Shown here in pieces: positions 1 to 8,555 of a DNA stretch of 55,721 bases. The translations under genes and the position numbers were made by a program. The notes beneath the pieces were generated by a model. That model did not search any database and was not told the DNA's origin. It saw only the letters and a program-made list of their open reading frames with translations. Origin of the DNA: Phycisphaerales bacterium (GTDB lineage Bacteria; Planctomycetota; Phycisphaerae; Phycisphaerales; UBA1924); the NCBI GenBank assembly GCA_020849615.1, contig JADLFW010000018.1, positions 1 to 55,721 of the forward strand. The letters run 5' to 3'. The number at the start of each line of letters is the position of its first letter. Position 1 is the first letter of the stretch.

Positions 1-219
1 CATCCCGTCGCCGGTATAGTCGACCGAAAGGTCCCCGATGTCGTACCGGTTGAGGAACTCCAGGTAGTCGGAGAAGTCGATCATGCCGTCGCCGTTGAGG
101 TCGGCCGGGCTGCAGGGCTCGGCCCAGACCTGGCCCGCGAGGCAGATGAGTGTCGCCGCGGCGAGCCCCGCGCGCAGTCCGAGGGGCTTCAGCGATTGAA
201 CTCGATGCGTTCTGGCCAT
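1..219 (-). CDS. Exported protein with N-terminal dockerin-like EF-hand repeat (partial)
   Basis: The 73 visible codons start at ATG 219 and run off the left edge. They encode a basic N-terminus (MARTHRVQ), a hydrophobic signal segment ending near AGQVWA, then directly CSPADLNGDGMIDFSDYLEF and the start of a second loop (DLSVDYTGDGM). These are calcium-binding EF-hand/dockerin-type loops with Asp at alternating positions, as in three other proteins of this window. Here the repeat follows the signal peptide, whereas in the other three it closes the protein. The Cys just before the first loop is also conserved in the others. An AAAGG ribosome site lies upstream. The role beyond an exported calcium-binding or anchoring protein cannot be told because most of the gene is missing. 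Confidence 0.8.
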   Translation of the reverse strand, partial: MARTHRVQSLKPLGLRAGLAAATLICLAGQVWAEPCSPADLNGDGMIDFSDYLEFLNRYDIGDLSVDYTGDGM

Positions 220-976
220 ATGCAGTGCCTTTCGTGCTTCAGGTTGAAGGAAGAACTCCAAACACGCACCACCCACTCGAATCCGATGAACCACGAGTTG
301 TCCCGACGACCGGCCTTGTGACTTCCATCCGCCATCACGCCCGCTTGAACGAACATCCCATCGTCGGGAATCAGGAGACCTGCCGCATGGATGCACGACG
401 CTGTCGTACCGACGGCCCGCGCGCCGAAGCTCGCCGGGCCCAGTCCACCCCTGAGCGCGAACGAAGCACAGCAGCCCTCGGCGAGAGGTGCAAGTGAGCC
501 GCCTGATTTCGATCACCTCCAAAACCCCACCCGTTTCAGACAACGAACCCGTTTGCTCCGGCGTTCCGGAGGGTCCCCCAGGAGGAGTAATCGCCGCTGC
601 TCGCGGCGGCCCGGACCTTTGCTCGGCCAGGTTGGTCCAGATTCTCAGGCATACTCGGACCTTGCCCCTTGTGTCAATAGATCGCAGAGTGTTTTGCCGA
701 CAGGTCCGTTGATCATGAAGGAGAGGAAGTACGTCGCGCCAAGAGATACACACAGTTCGAATCGTCGCAACTGCGGACCATTCCGCTTCCCAAGGCCCCG
801 CTGTTCGCCCTGGCCCGAGGATGGCAAAAGTTGCACCGGGTGAAGAGCGCTAAGGGGAGACTCCGGGTCGTTCCACCACTTCAGCAAGGGGATATCCTCG
901 GCGGCCCGCGCTTCACCGCCGCAGCAGCGGGCACGAGGGTCCACTCCCGATGTGTATGTGCGGCTGTGCGCGGGGA
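220..976. other. Gene-poor intergenic stretch
   Basis: Between the partial dockerin gene and the end of the metalloprotease gene I see no supportable gene. Open frames here, on either strand, have Arg/Ser/Pro-rich translations without domains, signal peptides or good ribosome sites. No tRNA-like fold or strong hairpin was found. Base composition is less GC-extreme than in the neighbouring genes, which fits non-coding or decayed DNA. It must contain the promoter of the leftmost gene. Confidence 0.5.
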
Positions 977-3655
977 TCATTGCGTGCCGGGGCGGGCCGG
1001 CAGTTGTGAATGGCCCGCGCCTTGATGATCCTCCGGCATGCGGCGCATGTTCAGAATGGATTGCCGAATGCCCCAGAGGCTGATCTTCGCGGAGTCGTTG
1101 AAATCCCGCATCGGCTGGTCATCGATGCCGTAGCCGTTGTACGCCATGAAGGCGGTGTTCACCTTCCAGTCGTGGTGGTCTCCCGGATCCCAGCGGAACG
1201 CGTAGACGGTCCCCTGGGCGCCGTCGGCGAATCCCGGGGCGACGCGGGAGCGCGTCCACTCATCGTAGAGTTGGCTTGTCAGCCAGCCGTCATCGAGGGC
1301 CTTGTTGCCGATCCGCGTCGTGCGCCACGCCGTCCACGTTCCATTTCCGTCGGCCCATCCGGTGTGGAAGATCACAAGCTGCGGCACAGCGCCAGCGCGG
1401 AACACGGGGATCGGGCGGCTGGTGCAATGGGTGAACCCGCCCCCGTGGGTCCAGGCCGCGGGCGATTCCTCGACGCCCTCGCCCGTGATCGTCAGCGTGC
1501 TGACCTGCATGCAGAACGGCCCGTGTTTTTCGTGGCGGGCCGAGGACACCATGGTCACTGTTCGGTCGTCCGGATTCACGGTCAGGCCGACGGGCACCAT
1601 GGACGTGATATTCAGCGGTGCGGCATCAGACATCATCGGCTTGGAGTCCGCATCGAGCGTCAGCCACCGCCGTTCGAGACGGTCATCATCGTGCCGGGTG
1701 ATGACGAGGTAGCGCGGGCCGATGCTGATCGCGGACAGATCCGCTGCCGGCAGGCCGGCCAGCGAGCGCAGTTCTGTCACCTTCGGCGTGGCGTTTTCCT
1801 CGGCGCTGAGGGTGGCACGGGCGACCGCCCAGCCGTCGAAGCGGCGGACGAAAATCGCGCCCGCATCCGGGCCGCCCGCCAGGACCGGGTCGAAGCGGCT
1901 GGCGGAGTTGGCGAGGTTGGACTCGGGTGTCCACTGCTTATCGCCGCGGTAGGCCCGGAGATGCACTGTGGTTTGCTTGTGATCACTGGCGGCCATGACG
2001 CAGCGGCCGCTGATGTACGCCAGGGATGGAGCGGACCCGATCAGTCCCAGCGTCTTTCGTTCACCGGCGTGTGTCGAACCGCCGTAGTTGATGTCGGCCT
2101 CGACCTCCGCCTGGTCGAAGACGCCGTTCTGGTTCCAGTCGACCAGAGTAGTTCCGTCGCCATTGTCCTGAAGAGGGAAGCGGAAGGGCCGGTTGGAGAG
2201 GAAGCCGAGGCGCTCGATCGGAAAATCAAGCCGTTCCTTCAGGTGCCGCTCCTCCAGCACCGCCGATCGGAACTCGCCATTGCTGAAGTGCGGCTTTTCG
2301 GCCTCGCCATCGAAGCGGTAGTGGTAGGCGTAGTTCATCAACGAGGTGTACAGCGGGCACCATCCGGGCGCCGAGTCGCCGGTGTGCGACAGCGAGAGCT
2401 GATGGCCGAACTCGTGCGCGAACACGGCCCAGCCGTTGCCGCATCCGCCCATGTCGGCGGTTTCGCCGGACTGTCCGCCGCCGTGAGGGGTCACCTGCAT
2501 CCAGTGCATCAGGCCCCGCTCTCGCCCCGGGAAGTACTTGTTGCCGACATCCCACCACGGCATGCGCTGGTCGGCGGGCGGAACCAGGCCCGGGATCTCG
2601 CGGAAGTGCACCCACACGCCGTGCGAGCCGTCTGGATTGTCTGAGGTCAGTTCACGGAACGCCTTCTGCACGCGCGGCATCTCCTTGCGGAACTGCGCGG
2701 TGTCCACACCCTCGAAATACGACACGTTCACGATCACATCCTGCCGGGCCGGGTTCAACCGCCGGTCCCGCTCCTCGCCGCTCGCTCCGGCCGCATACAC
2801 GTCGACCATGGACCCCAGTTCGATGCCGCGCGGCAGCCCGTGAACCTCCCAGCCGTCCAGCAGCCCGTCGCCGTCGGTATCGCGCGACCGCGGGTCGCTG
2901 CCCAGTGCGGACTCCTCCTCATCGGTGAGCCCATCACCATCCCGATCCTCCGAAGCGGTATTGAGCCCGAAGAGCACCCGTACGGCGTGGTACTCGTACG
3001 GGAGGGTGCACGCGTACACGACGGCCTCATCCGGCACGCGATCGCCGTTGATGTCGCCCGCGAACCTTGCGATGCAGCGGGCAGCGGAGTCATAGGGAGG
3101 CGCCGCCGCCAGTTCCGCTTCGGCCGGAGGCATCGCCACGAGCGGCGCGCGCTCGTACGCAACAAACTCGCCATTCTTCAGCATCCAGGAGCGGTCACCG
3201 CTCGTCGCCACAATTACAGGCGGGCCCGCGCCGCGGGACACCGACAGCTCGGACTCCGGCGGTGCCGCCACCTGCCGGTGCTCCCCGAACAGGCCGTCCT
3301 GGCGCCCCAGGTAAATCACCACGCTGTCCTTCTCGACCAGCACAGCCTCCTCACCGGGAACGCTGGTGTCGAAATCGCCGACCGCCAGCCCCACGGCCCC
3401 GGGCTTGATATCCCGCGCCACGACTTCCCAGGCGGCCGCCTTCCAGCCCATCACCGAGTACGACACGCACATGTCCTTCGCGCCGTTGACGGTCAGGACA
3501 TCATCGAAGCCGTCGCCGTCGAAGTCGCCCGCGGCGAAGAGGGTGCAGTCGGCGCCGGTGGCCGTCCAATCACTTGCGCAGAACACGCCTTCCGGGCCGG
3601 GCTGCAAGCCCGTCGCGATCAGGCCCGCCGCCAACAACATCCACTCGCTCATCAT
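977..3655 (-). CDS. Secreted zinc metalloprotease-like protein with FG-GAP and thrombospondin-3-type calcium repeats
   Basis: An 892-residue exported protein. ATG 3655 (or the next codon, 3652) was chosen over the longer open frame because it follows a GGGGGTG ribosome site and begins a hydrophobic signal segment (EWMLLAAGLIATGL). About residues 40-75 contain an FG-GAP/VCBS-like loop (DFDGDGFDDV), and a second lies near 200-210 (DINGDRVPDE). Residues 237-270 carry thrombospondin type-3 loops (DRDGDGLTDEEE, DTDGDGLLDGWE). The zinc-binding signature HEFGHQLSLSH at 414-424 matches HExxHxxxxxH of the metzincin/zincin fold, so a calcium-stabilised extracellular peptidase is likely. The substrate is unknown. 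It lies 64 nt downstream of rsmH on the same strand, probably by chance. The C-terminal half has no clear domain. Confidence 0.8.
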   Translation of the reverse strand: MMSEWMLLAAGLIATGLQPGPEGVFCASDWTATGADCTLFAAGDFDGDGFDDVLTVNGAKDMCVSYSVMGWKAAAWEVVARDIKPGAVGLAVGDFDTSVPGEEAVLVEKDSVVIYLGRQDGLFGEHRQVAAPPESELSVSRGAGPPVIVATSGDRSWMLKNGEFVAYERAPLVAMPPAEAELAAAPPYDSAARCIARFAGDINGDRVPDEAVVYACTLPYEYHAVRVLFGLNTASEDRDGDGLTDEEESALGSDPRSRDTDGDGLLDGWEVHGLPRGIELGSMVDVYAAGASGEERDRRLNPARQDVIVNVSYFEGVDTAQFRKEMPRVQKAFRELTSDNPDGSHGVWVHFREIPGLVPPADQRMPWWDVGNKYFPGRERGLMHWMQVTPHGGGQSGETADMGGCGNGWAVFAHEFGHQLSLSHTGDSAPGWCPLYTSLMNYAYHYRFDGEAEKPHFSNGEFRSAVLEERHLKERLDFPIERLGFLSNRPFRFPLQDNGDGTTLVDWNQNGVFDQAEVEADINYGGSTHAGERKTLGLIGSAPSLAYISGRCVMAASDHKQTTVHLRAYRGDKQWTPESNLANSASRFDPVLAGGPDAGAIFVRRFDGWAVARATLSAEENATPKVTELRSLAGLPAADLSAISIGPRYLVITRHDDDRLERRWLTLDADSKPMMSDAAPLNITSMVPVGLTVNPDDRTVTMVSSARHEKHGPFCMQVSTLTITGEGVEESPAAWTHGGGFTHCTSRPIPVFRAGAVPQLVIFHTGWADGNGTWTAWRTTRIGNKALDDGWLTSQLYDEWTRSRVAPGFADGAQGTVYAFRWDPGDHHDWKVNTAFMAYNGYGIDDQPMRDFNDSAKISLWGIRQSILNMRRMPEDHQGAGHSQLPARPGTQ

Positions 3656-3719
3656 GCACCCCCAGCGCAGGTATCCGCTTTCATGATACCTTCCGCCGCG
3701 GCATTCGCACGGCAATCAG

Positions 3720-4670
3720 TCAGCTTTCAACGGGCAGCGCCGCACGCCGGGCCCAGCGCAACTTGGCCGATCGCGAGCGCGGATTGGCCCGCTGTTCAGC
3801 GTCGTCGGCGATGATCGGGTCCCGGGTCTCCGCCTCATACACGCCCGCGCGCAGCCCATCACGGAAGGCGTACTTCACCCGACGGTCTTCACCGGAATGA
3901 AAGCTGATGATGGCCGCAACGCCGCCCGGCTTGAGCACATCGGGAAGAACGGTCAGCAGGCGGTCCAGATTCGCCAGCTCGCGGTTCACCAGTATCCGCA
4001 GCGCTTGGAAGGTCCGCGCAGCTGGATGCAGCTTCGCGCCGGCCGCCCTCTGAATCGTGAAGTCCCGCGCTTCGCAGACGATCGTCATCAACTCCTGCGT
4101 GGTCGTGATCGGGTTGGCGGCGCGTCGCTCGACGACAAGCCGCGCGATCTGCGGAGCATCCGTCTCATCGCCCAGTTCAAGAAGGGCCGCGGCAAGTTCA
4201 TCCTCGCTCAATCGGTTGATCAGCGCTGATGCGGGTTGACCGCGGGTCGCGTCCATGCGCATGTCCAGGGGCCCCGGACGGCGGTACGAAAAGCCCCGAT
4301 CCGGGTCGTCGATCTGAGTGCTCGCGACCCCGACATCCGCGAGCACAGCGTCGACACGGCCGTCCTCCACACCGGCCCGCGCCAGCACCGCGGGCAGGCC
4401 CGCGAAGTTGGTGTGGAAGAGGTCGTAGCGCCCTCCGACGCGGTCAAGGGCGGGACGCGCCAAGGCCAGGTTGGCCGAGTCCAGATCGATGCCGATGAGC
4501 CGCCCGCCCGTGTGCGGCGGGCCGAGGCGCTCCAGAATCGCCACGGAGTGCCCGCCGCAGCCGACGGTGCAGTCCACGATCACCTGCCCCGGCTTGCACG
4601 AGAGCGCTTCGAGGGCCTGCGTGAGGAGAACCGGGACATGCGGAGCCGTTCGTCTTTCCAGTTTCTTCAC
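3720..4670 (-). CDS. rsmH: 16S rRNA (cytosine-1402-N4)-methyltransferase RsmH
   Basis: RsmH (MraW) uses S-adenosylmethionine to methylate N4 of C1402 in the 30S decoding centre. The 316-residue product from GTG 4670 has the usual family length. It shows the N-terminal HVPVLL, the SAM-binding motif VDCTVGCGGHS, the DMRMD motif, RTFQALRILVNREL and FHSGEDRRVK near the C-terminus. The longer open frame upstream would invade the divergent acetyltransferase gene and adds low-complexity sequence, so GTG 4670 is preferred. No Shine-Dalgarno is present, but TATCAT lies 7 nt upstream. In most bacteria rsmH sits in the division-and-cell-wall cluster; here none of those genes is near. Confidence 0.93.
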   Translation of the reverse strand: MKKLERRTAPHVPVLLTQALEALSCKPGQVIVDCTVGCGGHSVAILERLGPPHTGGRLIGIDLDSANLALARPALDRVGGRYDLFHTNFAGLPAVLARAGVEDGRVDAVLADVGVASTQIDDPDRGFSYRRPGPLDMRMDATRGQPASALINRLSEDELAAALLELGDETDAPQIARLVVERRAANPITTTQELMTIVCEARDFTIQRAAGAKLHPAARTFQALRILVNRELANLDRLLTVLPDVLKPGGVAAIISFHSGEDRRVKYAFRDGLRAGVYEAETRDPIIADDAEQRANPRSRSAKLRWARRAALPVES

Positions 4671-4677
4671 GATCGCA

Positions 4678-4683
4678 ATGATA
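4678..4683 (-). promoter_or_regulatory. Putative -10 box for a leaderless rsmH transcript
   Basis: Read on the minus strand this is TATCAT, ending 7 nt before the GTG start. With no ribosome site in between, transcription would begin at or next to the start codon. No convincing -35 element is visible. Confidence 0.35.
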
Positions 4684-4749
4684 ACGGGGCACGATCGCGA
4701 CGCGGGAGACGACCGGCAGGCGCCGGCGTCCGGTTGCGCCCGGGCCCGA

Positions 4750-4755
4750 TACGAT
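4750..4755 (+). promoter_or_regulatory. Putative -10 box for a leaderless acetyltransferase transcript
   Basis: TACGAT (TANNNT pattern) ends 6 nt before ATG 4762, with no usable Shine-Dalgarno. It is divergent from the similar box of rsmH about 70 nt away. No clear -35 is seen. Confidence 0.3.
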
Positions 4756-4761
4756 CCGGGA

Positions 4762-5253
4762 ATGCCGGAGCAGCGACCAGCCAATCCGCCCGTCCGTGTT
4801 CACCTGCGGAGTGTCGACAGGGGCGATCTGCCCACGCTCTACCGGTTCCAACTGGATCCCGATTCCAACCGCATGGCGGCGGTGATCCCCCGCGACGAGG
4901 CCGCCTTCAGCGCCGCTTGGGAGAAGTCGCTCAGCGAGCCCGGCGTGACCGCCCGGGCGATCGTCGCCGATGGTACGCTGGTTGGCTCCATCGCCTGCTT
5001 CAAGATGGACGGGCTCGACGCCGTGGGCTACTGGATCGCCAGGGAGCACTGGGGGCGAGGGATCGCTACCCGGGCGCTGGCGTTGCTGCTCGAAGTGGTC
5101 GCGGTGCGCCCGCTGCATGCCCGGGCGGCCCGTCACAACATCGCGTCGATCCGCGTGCTGGAGCGGTGCGGGTTTGTAGTCACGGGGTACCGTTTGTCGT
5201 CGGGCGATGCCCGCTACCTCGAATGCGAGGAGGCGATGCTGATCCTCAGGTAG
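4762..5253 (+). CDS. GNAT family N-acetyltransferase (RimJ/RimL type)
   Basis: A 163-residue soluble protein with a single GNAT fold. The acetyl-CoA pyrophosphate-binding loop is seen as GYWIAREHWGRGIATRAL (the Q/RxxGxG/A motif is WGRGIA), followed by HNIASIRVLERCGF, the typical Asn and ERCGF motif B of the RimJ/RimL branch that acetylates protein N-termini, amino acids or antibiotics. The substrate cannot be predicted. ATG 4762 is used because the protein then begins just before the first strand (VHLRSVDRGDLPTLYRF); an upstream extension would overlap rsmH antisense. Transcription is divergent from rsmH and convergent with the RND pump gene. Confidence 0.85.
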   Translation: MPEQRPANPPVRVHLRSVDRGDLPTLYRFQLDPDSNRMAAVIPRDEAAFSAAWEKSLSEPGVTARAIVADGTLVGSIACFKMDGLDAVGYWIAREHWGRGIATRALALLLEVVAVRPLHARAARHNIASIRVLERCGFVVTGYRLSSGDARYLECEEAMLILR

Positions 5254-5330
5254 CGGGGAGCGAATGCTCGTCATGCGCCGTCGCGGAGTCGATGTTCCTC
5301 GCGAAGGGGCCGCCTGTAGACCTCGGCCGA

Positions 5331-8300
5331 TCAGGATGCCCGGTGCGCGGGCCTATCCGCGGGGTCGTGGGCGGCCGCATGGCCCGGCGGCGGAGCGTGG
5401 TGAGTGGCCGACGGGTTCGCGGAGTGGAAGAAGAGCCCGACGCGATCGCCCGCCCACTGGATGATGACAAAGAACGTGGGGACGAAGAAGATGGCGAGGA
5501 AGGTCGCGGTGAGCATTCCACCGATGACACCGGTGCCGATCGAATGCCGGGCCGCGGCGCCGGCGCCGCTCGCGAGGGCCAGGGGGACGGCTCCGAGGAT
5601 GAAAGCCAGCGAGGTCATGACGATCGGGCGGAACCGCAGCCGGGCCGCCTGCACCGCGGAGTCGAGAAGCCCTATGCCCTGGCGGTGCAACTCGACGCAG
5701 AACTCGACGATCAGGATCGCATTCTTGGCGGACAGGCCCACGAGCGTGAGCAGGCCGATCTGAAAGTAGATGTCCTGGCTGAACCCGCGGACCAGAATGG
5801 CCACCAGCGCGCCCAGGACCGCCAGCGGCACGGCGAGCAGCACGGCAATCGGCAGCGACCAGCGCTCATACTGGGCCGCCAGCACGAGAAAGACGACGAG
5901 GAGCCCGAACGCGAGCACGATCGGCGCCTGATTGCCCGCCTTGATTTCCTGGTAGGAGGCCCCGCTCCACTCGAACCCGTACCCCGGCGGCAGCGTCGTC
6001 CGGGCGAGGTCGCGGATGATCTGCAACGACTCGCCGGAGGATGTGCCGGGCCCGGGCGCGCCGGTGACCTGGATCGTCCGGAAGCCGTTGAAGTGCGAGA
6101 CCACGTTGGGCCCGGACCGGAACGTGGCGCTCACGACGCCGGAGACGGGCACCATCTCGCCGTGGTCGTTGCGCACGTAGATCGTCTGGATATCCTCCGG
6201 CTGGTCTCGGAAGCGCGGCTGGGCCTGCAGCTGCACCCTCCACACGCGGCCGAACTTGTTGAAGTCGTTCACGTACAGGGAGCCGAAGTAGGCCTGCAGA
6301 GTCTCGAAGACATCCGCGACCGCGACACCCAGCACTTTGGTCTTGTCCCGGTCGAGGTCCATGAACAGGCGCGGAACGCCCAGGCGGAGGGTGCCGTTCA
6401 GGTTGATGAGCCGGCCGTCGCGCCGGGCGGCCGCCAGGAAGTCGTTTCCGACGCGCGCCAGATCCTCGATCGTCTCGCCGCCGCGCGACTGCAGTTGCAT
6501 CTCAAACCCGGCCTGGATGCCGAGGCCCTGGATGGGGGGCGGGCTGAGCGTAATGATCATGCCGTCGGTGGGAGCCGATGGACCGAAGAACTCGCGTGAT
6601 GCGGCGGCGACCAGCCGATCCGCCGAAAGTTCCGGGTGTTTACGCTGGTCGAATGGCTTGAGCGTGATGAACATGACGGCGGCGTTGGTGGAGTTGGTGC
6701 GGCCGTTGAGGATGTCCAGCCCACCCAGCACCGTGACGTTGGCGACCGCGGGCTGGGCCGCGAAGAACGCCTCGCCGCGCCGGACCAGGGCGTCCGTGCG
6801 ATCGAGGGAGGCGCCGTCGGGGAGCATCGCAACGGCGATGACGTAGCCCTGGTCTTCGGAGGGCAGGAACCCTGTGGGAATGCGCTGGGAGAGGCGCCAG
6901 GTGGCGAACCCGAGGGCCGCGAAGACGACCAGGGTGACCCCGGCGTAGCGGATCGTGGCCCGGACCGCGTGCGCATACCCGGCGGTAGCGGCGTTGAACG
7001 CAGAGTTGAACCATCGGAACGGAAAGTGCTGCCGGCCGTGGCCCGGCCGCAGCAGCAAGCGGCAGAGCGCCGGGCTGAGCGTAAGGGCGACGAGTCCCGA
7101 GATCGAGACGGAAATCGCGATGGTGACGGCGAACTGCCGGTAGATCTGCCCGGTGAGCCCCGCGAGGAAGGCAACAGGGATGAACACGGCGGAAAGGACG
7201 AGAACGATGGCGATGACCGGCCCGGTGACTTGGCGCATGGCCTTGATGGTGGCCTCGCGCGGGGCGAGCCGTTCCTGCTGCATGATGCGTTCGACATTCT
7301 CGACGACGACGATCGCATCGTCCACCACGATGCCGATGGCGAGGACCAGGCCGAAGAGAGTCAGCGTGTTGATGGAGAACCCCAGCGCCAGGAGCCCGGC
7401 GAAGGTGCCGACGATCGACACGGGGATGGCCAGGAGCGGGATGAGCGTGGCCCGCCAGTTCTGGAGGAAGAGGAAGACGACGGCGAGCACCAGCAGGACG
7501 GCCTCCACGAGCGTCTGGACGACCTCGGAGATCGACACGCGGATGAACGTGGTGGTATCGAAAGGGATGCGGTAGTGCACGCCGGCAGGGAAAGTCTGGG
7601 AAAGGTCATCCAGGGCGCGGCGGACCGAGTCGATCGTGTCCAGGGCGTTCGAGCCGGTCTGAAGATAGATCAGCATCAAGGCGGTGGGCGTGCCGTTGAC
7701 GCGGCCGAACAGGTCGTAGGCCTGCGAGCCCAGTTCGACGCGCGCGATGTCCTTGAGGCGGACCATCGAGCCGTCGGTGTTGGCCCGGATGATGATGTTC
7801 TCGTAGTCGGCGACGTCCGAGAGCCGCCCGCGGGTGATGAGCGGGATCGTCAGCTCCGGCTTGACGCCCGGGTCGAGGGGCCGCTGCGCCAGGGTGCCGG
7901 CGGGGAAGACGGCGTTCTGCTCCCGGACGGCCCGGGCGATATCCGTGACGGTCATGCCGCGGAGAGCGAGCTGATCGGGGTCGACCCAGAGGCGCATGGC
8001 GTAGTCGCGCGAGCCGAAGACGATGACATCGCCGACGCCGGGAACGCGCTTGAGCGTGTCGAGCAGGTTGATCGTGGCGTAGTTGCTGAGGTAGACATCA
8101 TCGTGGCGAGGGTCATCGGACTGGAGCGTGGCGACCGCGAGAATGTTGGTCGAGGCCTTGGTGACGGTGATGCCCTGGCGCACGACCTCCTGTGGCAGGC
8201 GGGGCTCGGCGCGGGAGAGCCGGTTCTGCACATCGACGGCCGCGAGCTCCTGGTCGGTGCCGAGCTCGAAGGTGGCGACAATGCTGGCGACGCCGTTGTT

Positions 8301-8552
8301 GGCGCTGGTAGAGCTGTAGTAGATGAGCCCGGGGATGCCGCTGAGCTGCTGTTCGATCGGGGCGGCGACCGACTCTGCGACGGTCTGGGCGTCCGCGCCC
8401 GGGTAGGTCGCCGAGATCTGGATAGTCGGCGGGACGATCTGCGGATAACGGTCGATCGGAAGGCGCACGATCGCGACGGTGCCCAGCAGCACGATGAGCA
8501 GCGAGATCACCGCCGAGAACACCGGCCTGTCGATGAAGAAGCGTGACAGCAT
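5331..8552 (-). CDS. RND multidrug efflux transporter, inner-membrane pump (AcrB/MexB family)
   Basis: A 1073-residue pump of the hydrophobe/amphiphile RND family, which uses proton flow to export drugs or toxic compounds. The N-terminus MLSRFFIDRPVFSAVIS is diagnostic. TM4 carries the paired proton-relay aspartates in GIVVDDAIVVVENVER, and the second repeat ends with GLSAKNAILIVEF. Length is close to AcrB (about 1050). It follows the adaptor gene with a 3-nt gap, so the two form one operon under the TetR regulator. No outer-membrane channel gene is adjacent, so the complex must borrow one encoded elsewhere, unless a TolC-like protein from the metal operon at 44 kb serves. The last about 25 residues are Pro/Ala/His-rich and probably disordered. 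Confidence 0.95.
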   Translation of the reverse strand: MLSRFFIDRPVFSAVISLLIVLLGTVAIVRLPIDRYPQIVPPTIQISATYPGADAQTVAESVAAPIEQQLSGIPGLIYYSSTSANNGVASIVATFELGTDQELAAVDVQNRLSRAEPRLPQEVVRQGITVTKASTNILAVATLQSDDPRHDDVYLSNYATINLLDTLKRVPGVGDVIVFGSRDYAMRLWVDPDQLALRGMTVTDIARAVREQNAVFPAGTLAQRPLDPGVKPELTIPLITRGRLSDVADYENIIIRANTDGSMVRLKDIARVELGSQAYDLFGRVNGTPTALMLIYLQTGSNALDTIDSVRRALDDLSQTFPAGVHYRIPFDTTTFIRVSISEVVQTLVEAVLLVLAVVFLFLQNWRATLIPLLAIPVSIVGTFAGLLALGFSINTLTLFGLVLAIGIVVDDAIVVVENVERIMQQERLAPREATIKAMRQVTGPVIAIVLVLSAVFIPVAFLAGLTGQIYRQFAVTIAISVSISGLVALTLSPALCRLLLRPGHGRQHFPFRWFNSAFNAATAGYAHAVRATIRYAGVTLVVFAALGFATWRLSQRIPTGFLPSEDQGYVIAVAMLPDGASLDRTDALVRRGEAFFAAQPAVANVTVLGGLDILNGRTNSTNAAVMFITLKPFDQRKHPELSADRLVAAASREFFGPSAPTDGMIITLSPPPIQGLGIQAGFEMQLQSRGGETIEDLARVGNDFLAAARRDGRLINLNGTLRLGVPRLFMDLDRDKTKVLGVAVADVFETLQAYFGSLYVNDFNKFGRVWRVQLQAQPRFRDQPEDIQTIYVRNDHGEMVPVSGVVSATFRSGPNVVSHFNGFRTIQVTGAPGPGTSSGESLQIIRDLARTTLPPGYGFEWSGASYQEIKAGNQAPIVLAFGLLVVFLVLAAQYERWSLPIAVLLAVPLAVLGALVAILVRGFSQDIYFQIGLLTLVGLSAKNAILIVEFCVELHRQGIGLLDSAVQAARLRFRPIVMTSLAFILGAVPLALASGAGAAARHSIGTGVIGGMLTATFLAIFFVPTFFVIIQWAGDRVGLFFHSANPSATHHAPPPGHAAAHDPADRPAHRAS

Positions 8553-8555
8553 GGG

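Noticed and set aside
511..520. GATCACCTCC, resembling the 3' end of 16S rRNA
   Set aside because: Only ten bases match; none of the conserved 16S helix 45 sequence precedes it.
755..763. GTTCGAATC, a tRNA T-loop look-alike
   Set aside because: The flanking bases do not form a T-stem, and no acceptor, D or anticodon arm can be folded around it.
645..980. 111-codon minus-strand frame (and plus-strand frames at 150-497 and 391-843)
   Set aside because: No ribosome site, no recognisable domain, biased shadow composition; the 150-497 frame overlaps the real dockerin gene antisense.
4471..4761. 97-codon N-terminal extension of the acetyltransferase
   Set aside because: It runs antisense through rsmH and contains no GNAT sequence; ATG 4762 fits the fold start.
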